16,183 bases of DNA from Armatimonadaceae bacterium. GTDB lineage: Bacteria; Armatimonadota; Armatimonadia; Armatimonadales; Armatimonadaceae. A model generated the notes under the pieces. The model had not been told where the DNA came from. It was given only the letters and a program-made list of their open reading frames with translations, and did no database searches. Positions 7,136 through 14,388 of this stretch are shown piece after piece. The position numbers were made by a program, and so were the translations under genes. The stretch is taken from contig JAUJNC010000082.1 in assembly GCA_030446525.1 (NCBI GenBank), positions 1-16,183 on the forward strand, given 5' to 3'. Position 1 is the stretch's first letter, and the number at the start of each line of letters is the position of its first letter.

Positions 7136-7735
7136 TCACATCTCCCGGCGGCCTTCCAGCGCCCGGATCAGGGTCGCCGGATCCGCGTAGTTCAGGTCGC
7201 CGCCGATGGGGACGCCCAGCGCGATGCGCGTGGTCCGCACGCCCAGCGGCTTGAGCAGGCCCGCCAGATACATCGCCGTGGCCTCGCCCTCCACGGTGGG
7301 GTTGGTGGCGAGCACCACCTCCCGGATATCGCCTTCGCGAATCCGCGCCAGCAGTTCCCGGACCTTGAGCTGGTCGGGGCCGATGCCCTCCATCGGGGCG
7401 AGCACACCCTGAAGGACGTGGTAGCGGCCCTTAAACTCGCCCGTCTTTTCCATCGCGACCAGGTCGCCCGGGTCGGAGACCACGCAGACCAGGGACGGGT
7501 CGCGCCGCGGGTCGCGGCAGATGTCGCACACGTCCTGGTCCGTGAAGTTGAAGCACACCCGGCAGAAGCCGATGCGCGCCTTGACGTCGGTGATGGCGTC
7601 GGACAGAGCGCGCGCCTCCTCCTCGGACTGGCGCAGGACGTAGAAGGCGAGGCGCTGCGCCGACTTGGGGCCGATGCCCGGCAGCTTCTCGAACTCGCCC
7701 ACCAGCCGGGCGAGCGGCCTGGCGTACTGGACCAT
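7136..7735 (-). CDS. recR: Recombination mediator protein RecR
   Basis: Encodes 199 aa, the usual RecR length. RecR works with RecF/RecO to load RecA onto gapped single-stranded DNA during repair. Visible signatures in order: helix-hairpin-helix LPGIGPKSAQRLAF (18-31); a four-cysteine zinc site Cys58, Cys61, Cys70, Cys73 (CRVC then CDIC); a Toprim domain starting VVSDPGDL (85-92) and continuing ATNPTVEGEATAMYL (143-157); and the conserved GVPIGGDLNYADPATL (174-189). The ATG overlaps the ybaB stop by one base (TGATG), so the longer open frame upstream is a shadow of ybaB and the two genes are probably translationally coupled. It is the last gene of dnaX-ybaB-recR, a widely conserved arrangement. 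Confidence 0.97.
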   Translation of the reverse strand: MVQYARPLARLVGEFEKLPGIGPKSAQRLAFYVLRQSEEEARALSDAITDVKARIGFCRVCFNFTDQDVCDICRDPRRDPSLVCVVSDPGDLVAMEKTGEFKGRYHVLQGVLAPMEGIGPDQLKVRELLARIREGDIREVVLATNPTVEGEATAMYLAGLLKPLGVRTTRIALGVPIGGDLNYADPATLIRALEGRREM

Positions 7736-8100
7736 CAAAGACCCAGGTTGCCGAGGCCGGGGATGTTCATGCCGCCCAGGTTCGCGGGCAGCAGCTTCTG
7801 CTGCTCCTCGGCCTGCATCTCCTTGGCCTTGTCCAGCGCTTCGCGCACGGCGGTCACGACCAGGTCCTGCAGCATCTCCACGTCCTCGGGGTCCACCACG
7901 TCGGGCGCGATCGCGATCTCCATCAGGTTCCCGGACCCGCTCACCACGGCCTTGACCATGCCGCCGCCCGAGGAGGCCTCGAGGCGGGCGTTGTCGAGCC
8001 GCTCTTGCATCTTCTGCGCCTGCTCGATCATCTGCTTCTGGGCGTTCTCCAGCATCTTCTGCATGCCGGCGCCGCCCATCCCACGAAACGGATTTGCCAT
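7735..8100 (-). CDS. ybaB: YbaB/EbfC family nucleoid-associated protein
   Basis: Encodes 121 aa, slightly longer than the usual 100-115. YbaB/EbfC proteins are small dimeric DNA-binding proteins associated with the nucleoid, commonly encoded between dnaX and recR. The family pattern is clear: a long amphipathic N-terminal helix with Gln/Met (MQKMLENAQKQMIEQAQKMQ, 13-32), the central EASSGGGMVKAVVSGSGNL (41-59), then EIAIAPDVVDPEDVEMLQDL (61-80) and a C-terminal helix (VVTAVREALDKAKEMQAE). The tail (103-121) is Gly/Leu/Pro-rich and variable. It starts 28 bases after the dnaX stop, and its TGA overlaps the recR ATG. Confidence 0.95.
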   Translation of the reverse strand: MANPFRGMGGAGMQKMLENAQKQMIEQAQKMQERLDNARLEASSGGGMVKAVVSGSGNLMEIAIAPDVVDPEDVEMLQDLVVTAVREALDKAKEMQAEEQQKLLPANLGGMNIPGLGNLGL

Positions 8101-8128
8101 CAGTTTTCCATCCTCTCACTCAGTTGCG

Positions 8129-10297
8129 TCAGTCATCCACGATCTCGCCGCCGAAGATCGAGAGCGCCTCCTGCACCAGCGGCTCGTTCATCGCGGCGGC
8201 ACGCGCCGCGGACGCGGCGTCGTCGGCGCCGCTCGCCGTATGCGACGGCGCGGGCGCTTCGGGTGCGGCCCGCTTTTCCCGCCCCGGCGGGGCCGGGGCG
8301 AAGGCGGAGGGGGCCGGGTACGCCCGGGGGGTGACAAGCTCATCGAACCCGTCCGAAGGCGGCGGCTGGTCGAGCGCGGCCACCAGATCACGCTCGCGGG
8401 ACGCTCTAGGGCGCCGGGTCGGTTTGGGCGGCGAGACGGTGGTGTCCAGCACGAAGTTCACCCGCACGTTATCCACGTCCAGGCAGCGCGCCAGCAGCTT
8501 GCGGACGAACTCCTGCTTTTTGGGGAAGCTCATCATCTCGTAATTGGCGCGGGTGGTGAAGGTGATGGTGACCACCGTGCCCGCGGCGCCCGTGGGCACG
8601 GAGCTCGCCATCATCACCGCCGCCTGCTTGGAGATGCGCTCCGCGTCCTGCAGGAACCGGGGCCACACCTGCAGCACCCGCTCCACGGTGAAGCCGCCTT
8701 CCGCGGCCGGCGCGGGGTCGCGCTCGCCGGACACGACGGGCCCGGCCCCGCGCCCCGGTGTCATCAGCGCGTCCAGTTCTCGCGTCGCGTCGGCGGCGTC
8801 GGCCAGGAACCGGTGGCCGGCGGGCGCGGGAGGTGTCGCCGGATCTACGGGCACGTCCGCTTCGGGCTTCGGGGCGGCAGGGGGCGCCGCAGACGGCTCC
8901 TCGAAGAGGCCCGGCTCCTCCTCGTCCGTCCCGGAAAGGGCCACGTTCACCGGCGCGGACCGCTCGTCCTCTTCGGCGGGCAGGTACTCGTCCTCGTCGT
9001 CCTCGTCCGCACGATCTTCCGCGGAGAAATAGCTCGCGGGCATCTCGTCGGAGCCCGCCTCCGGTGACGCCCCCCCCGCCCCCGGGTACCCGCCCGGAGC
9101 GGGGGGGGTGATTGGGGGAGCCGGAGGCGACATGGCGGGGGGGACCTGCGGCGCCGCGGCCGGGAAGACGATGGGGGCCGTGGCGAACGCCGCGCCGGCG
9201 GGGGACGTCCCGTCGCCCAGGTCCATCAGCTTCAGGAAGGTGAGCTCCACCAGGAGCCGTTGCTGGTTGTTCCAGCGCGTTTCGCCCTGCGCCTCGTTCA
9301 AAACGTCCATCGCCCGCATCATCTGCGGGGGGGAGAAGCGGCGCGCCTGCTCCTGCAGGCGGCCCGCCTCTTCCGGGGTAAGCTCCAGGGGCACGGCCGG
9401 GCCGCCGACGGAGACGAGCAGCAGATCACGGAAATGCGCCGACAGCGTCCGCAGCAGGGTGCGCGCCTCCTTGCCGGCGTCCAGCAGCTCCCCGGCCAGC
9501 GCGAAGGCCCCGGGCGCATCGCGGCGGGCCACCACCTCGACAACCCGGGCCAGTCCCTCGGCGTCCAGGGTGCCCAGCACGGCGTCCACATCGCCCGCGC
9601 TCAGGTGCTTGGGGGCGAAGGCGAGCACCTGTTCCAGCAGCGACAGGGCGTCCCGCCAGGACCCCTCGGCGTTGCGGGCGACCAGGGTGACGGCTTCCGG
9701 GGTGTAGGTGACGCCCTCGCAGTCCAGCACGTAGCGGAGCCGCCGGGCGATGTCGGCGAGCGACCCGCGCCGGAAGTCGAACTGCTGGCAGCGCGAGCGG
9801 ATGGTGATGGGGATGCTCTGCGGCTCGGTCGTCGCCAGGAGGAACACGACATTGTCCGGCGGCTCTTCGAGGGTCTTCAGGAACGCGTCCTTGGCGTCCG
9901 AGGAGAGCTGGTGCGCCTCGTCGACGATGAAGACCTTGGACCGGAACTGCATCGGCCCGTAGCCGACCTGCTTACGGATCTCCTCGATATCGGCGACGCC
10001 GCGGTGCGACGCCGCGTCCATCTCGACCACGTCGATGCAGCTCCCCTCCGTGATGCTCGTGCACGCATCGCACCGGTTACACGGCTCGGGCGCGGGACCC
10101 TGGTCGCAGTTCAGCGCCTTGGCGAGCAGCCGGGCCACCGTCGTCTTGGCCGTCCCGCGCGTGCCCGTGAACAGATACCCGTGCGCGACGCGCCCGCCCC
10201 GCAGGGCGTTCTGCAGCGTCCGCGTGACGTGCTCCTGGCCCATCACGTCGGCGAAGGTCTGCGGGCGGTATTTGCGGTAAAGGGAGACGTAAGCCAT
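8129..10297 (-). CDS. dnaX: DNA polymerase III subunit gamma/tau
   Basis: Encodes 722 aa. DnaX is the ATPase core of the clamp loader; full-length tau also bridges polymerase and helicase. The ATG at 10297 is preceded by GGAG at 5-6 bases and a promoter (10324-10352). AAA+ features: Walker A GTRGTAKTT (45-53), zinc ligands Cys64, Cys73, Cys76 and Cys79, DEAH box (126-129), LLATTEP (154-160) and the SRC arginine finger Arg169. Collar domain III runs ~230-360. Residues ~365-535 form a Pro/Ala-rich linker containing an acidic patch (429-446). A conserved tau-type C-terminal part (~537-620) follows, and the end LVQEALSIFGGEIVDD matches the usual C-terminus. The third glycine of the P-loop is Ala51. 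Three homopolymer runs in the linker raise the possibility of a shorter gamma form. Confidence 0.97.
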   Translation of the reverse strand: MAYVSLYRKYRPQTFADVMGQEHVTRTLQNALRGGRVAHGYLFTGTRGTAKTTVARLLAKALNCDQGPAPEPCNRCDACTSITEGSCIDVVEMDAASHRGVADIEEIRKQVGYGPMQFRSKVFIVDEAHQLSSDAKDAFLKTLEEPPDNVVFLLATTEPQSIPITIRSRCQQFDFRRGSLADIARRLRYVLDCEGVTYTPEAVTLVARNAEGSWRDALSLLEQVLAFAPKHLSAGDVDAVLGTLDAEGLARVVEVVARRDAPGAFALAGELLDAGKEARTLLRTLSAHFRDLLLVSVGGPAVPLELTPEEAGRLQEQARRFSPPQMMRAMDVLNEAQGETRWNNQQRLLVELTFLKLMDLGDGTSPAGAAFATAPIVFPAAAPQVPPAMSPPAPPITPPAPGGYPGAGGASPEAGSDEMPASYFSAEDRADEDDEDEYLPAEEDERSAPVNVALSGTDEEEPGLFEEPSAAPPAAPKPEADVPVDPATPPAPAGHRFLADAADATRELDALMTPGRGAGPVVSGERDPAPAAEGGFTVERVLQVWPRFLQDAERISKQAAVMMASSVPTGAAGTVVTITFTTRANYEMMSFPKKQEFVRKLLARCLDVDNVRVNFVLDTTVSPPKPTRRPRASRERDLVAALDQPPPSDGFDELVTPRAYPAPSAFAPAPPGREKRAAPEAPAPSHTASGADDAASAARAAAMNEPLVQEALSIFGGEIVDD
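9070..9143 (-). repeat. Homopolymer runs in the dnaX linker
   Basis: On the minus strand the coding sequence holds C7 (9137-9143), C8 (9101-9108) and G8 (9070-9077), all in the disordered linker around residues 386-410. A shift to the +1 frame anywhere in these runs meets no stop until TGA at 8947-8949. That would give a product of about 450 aa lacking the tau part. The -1 frame stays open much longer. Such runs are known sites of slippage. Confidence 0.6.
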
Positions 10298-10323
10298 ATG
10301 CGCTCCGGGGCGAATGCCTTCTC

Positions 10324-10352
10324 ATTGTAGCAGAAAACGGGGGGCATCGCAA
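10324..10352 (-). promoter_or_regulatory. Sigma-70-type promoter of dnaX-ybaB-recR
   Basis: On the minus strand, TTGCGA (10347-10352) and TACAAT (10324-10329) are separated by exactly 17 bases, matching the consensus at 4 of 6 and 5 of 6 positions. The expected start would be near 10317, giving a leader of about 20 bases before the ATG. It lies immediately after the stop of the dehydrogenase gene, and no terminator separates the two, so read-through from upstream is also possible. Confidence 0.7.
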
Positions 10353-10361
10353 CGCGGCTGC

Positions 10362-11354
10362 CTAGGCCAGGATGTCGTACCGCTCCAGGGTCACCTCGGT
10401 GGCGAGCGGCTGACCGGTGAGGAAGCGCTCGATCTCGCCGAGGGCGTGGTGGGCGACGCGGCGCAGGCTTTGTTTGGTCGGCCCGGCGATGTGCGGGGTG
10501 ATAAAGATGTTGGGCGAGCTCCAGCCGTCGTGGGTCGGCGGCAGCGGTTCGGGCGTGGTCACGTCGAGGTAGGCCTGTATCTCGCCGGCGAGCGCGCGGG
10601 CGAACAGGGCGTTCTGATCCACGAGCTGGGCGCGCGCGGTGTTGACAAGGACCGCGCCGGGCCTGAGCAGGGCGATGCGGCGCGCGTCGAGCAGGTTCTC
10701 GGTTTCGGGGGTTACGGGGGTATGGAGGGAAAGCACGTCGGAGCGCGCGACAAGCTCGTCCAGGTCGGCGGTCAGGGAGACGCCGAGATGGCGGGCGTCC
10801 TCGCTCTTCCAATAGGGGTCGTAGGCGAGCAGGTGGCAGCCGAACGGGAGCAGGAGCGGCGGGACGCGCCTGCCCACCTGTGACAGACCCACCAGGCCCA
10901 CCGTCAGCCCCTCCAGGTCCTGATACGGAAAGGCGCCCTCGTAGCGCGCGCCCGCGCGCAGCGCCGCGCTACGCGCCACGCCCTGGCGCAGGGCCAGGAT
11001 GATCAGCCCCACGGTGTACTGGGCGACGGCGAACGCGATCGCCGAAGCGGACTGCGTCAGCCGCACCCCGCGCGCCAGCATCTCCCGGGGCACGATGCCG
11101 CGCACCGAGCCCGCGCTGTGCGCCACCAGGAGCGGCGAATCGCGCTCCGGCAGGTCCTCCGGCGTCAGCTTCCGGCTGCCCCAGCACGTGAGCATGACGT
11201 CGGACCGGGCGAGCAGCGCCCCGAACGCGCCCGCCTCGTCCTTCTGCGGGTCGAAGAAGACGGTCTCGCCCAGCGCGGCGAGCCGCTGGAAATCGTCGTC
11301 CACGAAGACACGCCTGCGGCTGGCATCGGTCAGGTTCACGAGGATCTGTGGCAT
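10362..11354 (-). CDS. D-isomer-specific 2-hydroxyacid dehydrogenase-like protein
   Basis: Encodes 330 aa, the normal length for the family. These enzymes interconvert 2-oxo- and D-2-hydroxyacids with NAD(P). The catalytic set is in place: Arg241 in NTARAQLVD, Glu269 in DVTTPEPL and His288 in ITPHIAG. The substrate-binding loop is HSAGSVRGI (79-87). The dinucleotide motif reads GLVGLSQVG (153-161), so the middle Gly of GxGxxG is Ser158; cofactor binding may be altered or simply divergent. The ATG is preceded by a strong AAGGAGG that overlaps the upstream nucleoside hydrolase stop codon, so it is the last gene of that operon. Substrate is unknown; glyoxylate/hydroxypyruvate reductase or 3-phosphoglycerate dehydrogenase-like activity are both possible. 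Confidence 0.88.
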   Translation of the reverse strand: MPQILVNLTDASRRRVFVDDDFQRLAALGETVFFDPQKDEAGAFGALLARSDVMLTCWGSRKLTPEDLPERDSPLLVAHSAGSVRGIVPREMLARGVRLTQSASAIAFAVAQYTVGLIILALRQGVARSAALRAGARYEGAFPYQDLEGLTVGLVGLSQVGRRVPPLLLPFGCHLLAYDPYWKSEDARHLGVSLTADLDELVARSDVLSLHTPVTPETENLLDARRIALLRPGAVLVNTARAQLVDQNALFARALAGEIQAYLDVTTPEPLPPTHDGWSSPNIFITPHIAGPTKQSLRRVAHHALGEIERFLTGQPLATEVTLERYDILA

Positions 11355-11359
11355 GGTTG

Positions 11360-11366
11360 CCTCCTT
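11360..11366 (-). promoter_or_regulatory. Ribosome binding site overlapping the upstream stop codon
   Basis: AAGGAGG directly overlaps the TAA of the nucleoside hydrolase gene (TAAGGAGG), five bases before the dehydrogenase ATG. This near-perfect site fixes the start and implies coupled translation. Confidence 0.85.
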
Positions 11367-12270
11367 ACGGGCCGACGACGCCGAAGTAGTGCGCGAAGAA
11401 GCGTTCCGGGTCCACGTCCACGGCGACGGTGTGCGGGGCCCCGGCGTCCTTGTCGTTCCAGCGGGTCAGGCCGGCGAGCGGCGCGTCGTCGGCCAGGACG
11501 GCGGCCCGCCCGCTCTCGTAGGCGCACAGGTCCGGCTCGAAGACGAGCGCGGCGGCCAGCGGGTCGTGGAACTTGATCTCCGGCCGGTTTCGGAACCAGA
11601 TTTCCGCCATCTCCGCGACGACCGCAAGCGCTCCCCCGGCGGCGGTGAACCGGCGGCGGCACTCGTCGGCGGGGAGGCGGCAGCGCGTGGTGACCTCCAG
11701 GCCGACCGAGAGCAGCTTGCCCGCCGCGCCCTGGAACACGAGGGCCGTCGCGACCGGGTCCCACAGCGCGTTCCACTCCCGTGCCCCCGGCCCGTGCCCG
11801 GCGCGGCCGGTGAAGACGCCGCACATCAGGACGACGCGCCGCAGGAGCGCGGGGATCTCCGGGTCCGCGACGAACAGGGCGGCGACGTTCGTCATCGGCC
11901 CGACGGCGAGGAGCGTGATCTTGCCGGGCCGCGCGCGAATCGTCTGCCGCAGAAAATCAATCGCCGTGTTCGTCGGCCAGTTCTTCCGATGGCGGCGGCG
12001 CGCAACGGCCTCGTACTGGGGCACCTCGGGCTGGCCCGGCCCGTGGAGCAGCACCTTGCCCGCGCCCGCATGGATCGGCACGTCCCGCCGCCCGGACGCC
12101 CCCGCGATGATCTCGGCGAGCGCGGCGCGCTTGGCCGTGTCACCCGTCACCGTCGTGATGCCCAGCAGTTCGCAGCGTGGCTGGGCGAGCAGGTACGCGA
12201 GCGCGAGCGCGTCATCGATGTCCGAGCCGATGTCCGTGTCGAAGAGGACCGGTATGGTGTCGGAAGCCAC
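11365..12270 (-). CDS. Inosine-uridine preferring nucleoside hydrolase family protein
   Basis: Encodes 301 aa, with a GTG start seven bases after the aldo/keto reductase stop. The family hydrolyses the N-glycosidic bond of nucleosides to ribose and base, using an Asp-bound Ca2+. The calcium motif is DTDIGSDIDDALAL (11-24), one residue longer than the textbook DxDxGxDD, as in several uncharacterised members. LAVGPMTNVAAL (121-132) is the conserved strand with the threonine carbonyl ligand. AREWNALWDPVA (163-174) matches the ExNxxxDPxA substrate/ribose motif. KFHDPLAA (233-240) gives the ligand Asp236 and His235. No signal peptide is visible, so it is probably cytoplasmic. The true substrate, ribonucleoside or another N-riboside, is not determined by sequence. 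The weak ribosome site GGAG lies 12 bases upstream, inside the end of the preceding gene. Confidence 0.9.
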   Translation of the reverse strand: MASDTIPVLFDTDIGSDIDDALALAYLLAQPRCELLGITTVTGDTAKRAALAEIIAGASGRRDVPIHAGAGKVLLHGPGQPEVPQYEAVARRRHRKNWPTNTAIDFLRQTIRARPGKITLLAVGPMTNVAALFVADPEIPALLRRVVLMCGVFTGRAGHGPGAREWNALWDPVATALVFQGAAGKLLSVGLEVTTRCRLPADECRRRFTAAGGALAVVAEMAEIWFRNRPEIKFHDPLAAALVFEPDLCAYESGRAAVLADDAPLAGLTRWNDKDAGAPHTVAVDVDPERFFAHYFGVVGP

Positions 12271-12277
12271 GATAACT

Positions 12278-13219
12278 CTATGCTCCAGCCGGCGGTGGGC
12301 ACACTTCGTTGATGCGCGCCATCTCGTCCCCGGTCAGGGGCAGGTCCGCCGCGGCGGCGTTGGCCCGCGCCTGCTCCGGGTTTTTGGCGCCGGGGATGGC
12401 GACGGTTGCGCCCGGGTGCGCCAGCACGAACGCGAGGGCCGCCTGGGCCATGGTGCGCCCCTCGCTCTGGAGGAAGCGCAGGCGGTCGACCCTTTCGAGA
12501 TCACGCACGAAGTTCGCCTTGCCGTCGCCCTGCGTCCATTTCTGCCGCGTGTCGGTATCCGGGAACGTGGTGTCCGGGGCCATCTTTCCGGTCAGCTTGC
12601 CCATCGCGAGCGGGCCGCGGATGAGGGTGCCGATGTTGTTCTCGCGGCAGTAAGGCAGCAGGTCCGCCTCGGGCTTGCGGTTCAGGATCGAGTAGTCGAG
12701 CTGCACCACGGCGCAGGTGCCGCGCGCATTGAAGGCCTGCGCCGCCGCGAGGCTGTTCGTGGAGATGCCGTAGGCGCGCACCTTACCCGCCTGCACCAGC
12801 TCGTCCAGGGCGTCGAGGAACATCTCCGGCTCCGGCGGGCTGCCGATGTGACACTGGTACAGGTCGATGACGTCGCTCTTGAGGCGGAACAGCGACGCGT
12901 CGCAGCAGGCGAAGACGTGGTACTTGGAGGTGAACGGTAGCGGGTAGCCGATCCCGCGCGCCCAGTTGCCGAACTTGGTGGCGATGAAGACGCCGTCGCG
13001 CCGCGGCCCCAGCGCGCGGGCGATCAGCTCCTCGGAATGCCCCAGCCCGTAAGCGTCCGCCGTGTCGAGCAGGTTGACGCCCGCGTCGATGCTGGCCTGG
13101 ATGGCCGCGATCGAATCGCTGTCGTCGGTCGGGCCCCACATGTTGCCGCCGATGGCCCAGCACCCCATGCCGACGGCCGACACCTTCCAACCCGTCTTAC
13201 CGAACGTCCGGTACTGCAC
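12278..13219 (-). CDS. Aldo/keto reductase
   Basis: Encodes 313 aa, as usual for the family. It begins with a GTG at 13219 behind AAGGGGGA at 8-9 bases. The TIM-barrel AKR signature is complete: LDTADAYGLGHSEELI (51-66) carries Asp52 and Tyr57, Lys82 is in IATKFG, and His124 is in DLYQCHIG; together these make the Asp-Tyr-Lys-His tetrad. GISTNSL (151-157), QLDYSILNR (173-181) and the C-terminal AIPGAKNPEQARAN match the NADP(H)-binding strands. It resembles oxidoreductases of the YajO/IolS type rather than voltage-gated channel subunits. First gene of a three-gene operon with the nucleoside hydrolase and dehydrogenase; the terminator upstream separates it from the epimerase unit. Its sugar or aldehyde substrate is unknown. 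Confidence 0.93.
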   Translation of the reverse strand: MQYRTFGKTGWKVSAVGMGCWAIGGNMWGPTDDSDSIAAIQASIDAGVNLLDTADAYGLGHSEELIARALGPRRDGVFIATKFGNWARGIGYPLPFTSKYHVFACCDASLFRLKSDVIDLYQCHIGSPPEPEMFLDALDELVQAGKVRAYGISTNSLAAAQAFNARGTCAVVQLDYSILNRKPEADLLPYCRENNIGTLIRGPLAMGKLTGKMAPDTTFPDTDTRQKWTQGDGKANFVRDLERVDRLRFLQSEGRTMAQAALAFVLAHPGATVAIPGAKNPEQARANAAAADLPLTGDEMARINEVCPPPAGA

Positions 13220-13262
13220 TGGCTCTGTCCCCCTTGCCGCGCTTCAGGCGGCGCTTGCACCG

Positions 13263-13288
13263 GGCGAAGAGTTCGCCACAGGATGGCG
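13263..13288 (-). promoter_or_regulatory. Overlapping hairpins in the aldo/keto reductase leader
   Basis: GGCGAA/TTCGCC (arms 13263-13268 and 13272-13277) and CGCCA/TGGCG (arms 13274-13278 and 13284-13288) share bases 13274-13277, so only one can form at a time. They lie between the upstream terminator and the reductase start. Mutually exclusive stems can act in attenuation, but no oligo-U tract follows on the minus strand. No convincing promoter was seen between 13220 and 13304. Confidence 0.25.
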
Positions 13289-13304
13289 GTTTTCCTGCCG
13301 GGAC

Positions 13305-13344
13305 CGCAAAAGCCCGGGGGTGTCCATACCCCCGGGCTTTTGCG
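13305..13344 (-). terminator. Intrinsic terminator of the rho-nuclease-epimerase unit
   Basis: CGCAAAAGCCCGGGGGT (13305-13321) pairs perfectly with ACCCCCGGGCTTTTGCG (13328-13344) around six bases. Read on the minus strand it follows the epimerase stop by 11 bases, and the 3' arm contains a TTTT near the base of the stem. It separates two minus-strand operons. Confidence 0.85.
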
Positions 13345-13355
13345 TGCTGCAGACG

Positions 13356-14357
13356 TCAGCGCCAGCTGGGCGGGAGTTTCTTTTCGATCTCGATGTTTTC
13401 GAACACCACGGGGGTCGCGGCACCCCGGGACAGGACCCACTCGGCCATCCGGTGGAGGCCGGTCTTCAGATCCAGGGGGGCGGGCGGGTCGAACACGGAG
13501 CGGACCTTGCCGTGATCGGCGAAGGCGTGCACCACCTCGTTACGCGCCGGCAGATGTCGGACGTGACAGGGTCGCTTCAGCGCGTCGGCAACCTCGTGCG
13601 CCAGCGTGAGGACCGGGTACGGCGTGTCCGCCCCGACATTGAAGACTTCGTCCCGGGCCGCGGGGACGAGCGGGGCGCGCGCGATGATGGGCGCGACGTC
13701 GTCGACGTGCGAAAACGCCCGCGTCTGCGACCCGTCGCCGAAGATGGTCATCGGCTGATCCTGCAGAAGCTGGTTCATGAAGATCCCGATGACGTTGCGG
13801 TATTTGTCCGCAATATTCTGCCGCTCGCCGTAAACGTTATGCGGGCGGAAAATGACGTAGGGGAGGCCGAACATCTCGCGGGCCGCTTTGAGGTCCAGCT
13901 CGACCGCGTACTTGGACACGCCGTACGGGTCTTCGGGCTGCGGGGTCAGGCTCTCCACCATCGGCACCTGGTTCCTGCCGTACACGGCGATGGAGGAGGT
14001 GAAGACGAAGCACTTCGCCTCGTGTTTGACCGACTCGTTGATCAGGTTGATCGAGGCGATCAGGTTCGTCTCGTAGTTGTAACGCCGGATGAAGTGTGAC
14101 AAACCCTCGGCGGCGTATGCGGCGACGTGGTAGACATAGTCGAAACGCCCCTGCCGCCACAGGGAAGAAACGAAACCGGGCTCCTTCAGATCGCCTTGCA
14201 GGAAGGCGCATCCCTCGGGGACATTGGATAAGAATCCCCCGGACAGGTCGTCGGTCGCTACGACCTCCATCCCCTGCGATATGCAGTGATCCGCCACGTG
14301 AGAACCGATAAAACCGGCCGCGCCGGTGACCAAGACGCGTGGTCCAGGCATAGGCAT
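13356..14357 (-). CDS. NAD-dependent epimerase/dehydratase (UDP-sugar 4-epimerase-like SDR)
   Basis: Encodes 333 aa. Extended short-chain dehydrogenase/reductase: TGAAGFIGSH (11-20) is the NAD-binding GxxGxxG, DDLSGG (36-41) the typical following loop, and the triad is Ser121/122 in FTSSIAVYG with Tyr145 and Lys149 in YGVSKY. RPHNVYGERQ (171-180) and GDGSQTRAFSHVDDV (207-221) are characteristic of UDP-glucose/UDP-GlcNAc 4-epimerases and relatives, which act on nucleotide sugars for polysaccharide or glycolipid synthesis. The C-terminus ends EIEKKLPPSWR, an extension present in some uncharacterised members. Two ATGs (14357 and 14351) share the AAAGGAAGGA ribosome site, so the start is uncertain by two codons. 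It lies 31 bases after the bifunctional nuclease gene and before a terminator. Confidence 0.88.
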   Translation of the reverse strand: MPMPGPRVLVTGAAGFIGSHVADHCISQGMEVVATDDLSGGFLSNVPEGCAFLQGDLKEPGFVSSLWRQGRFDYVYHVAAYAAEGLSHFIRRYNYETNLIASINLINESVKHEAKCFVFTSSIAVYGRNQVPMVESLTPQPEDPYGVSKYAVELDLKAAREMFGLPYVIFRPHNVYGERQNIADKYRNVIGIFMNQLLQDQPMTIFGDGSQTRAFSHVDDVAPIIARAPLVPAARDEVFNVGADTPYPVLTLAHEVADALKRPCHVRHLPARNEVVHAFADHGKVRSVFDPPAPLDLKTGLHRMAEWVLSRGAATPVVFENIEIEKKLPPSWR

Positions 14358-14388
14358 GTCCTTCCTTTACCGCTTCGTTCTGTCTTCT

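Noticed and set aside
7736..8119. N-terminal extension of recR to 327 residues
   Set aside because: The added part is the out-of-frame shadow of ybaB. The ATG at 7735 gives the standard RecR length and overlaps the ybaB stop as in coupled genes.
8469..8477. TTATCCACG resembling a DnaA box
   Set aside because: Single isolated occurrence inside dnaX coding sequence, with no cluster or AT-rich unwinding region; not an origin.
7418..9067. 549-codon plus-strand open frame opposite recR, ybaB and dnaX
   Set aside because: It crosses three well-supported genes and has no family features.
9260..10330. 356-codon plus-strand open frame opposite dnaX
   Set aside because: Antisense to the conserved ATPase part of DnaX; shadow composition.
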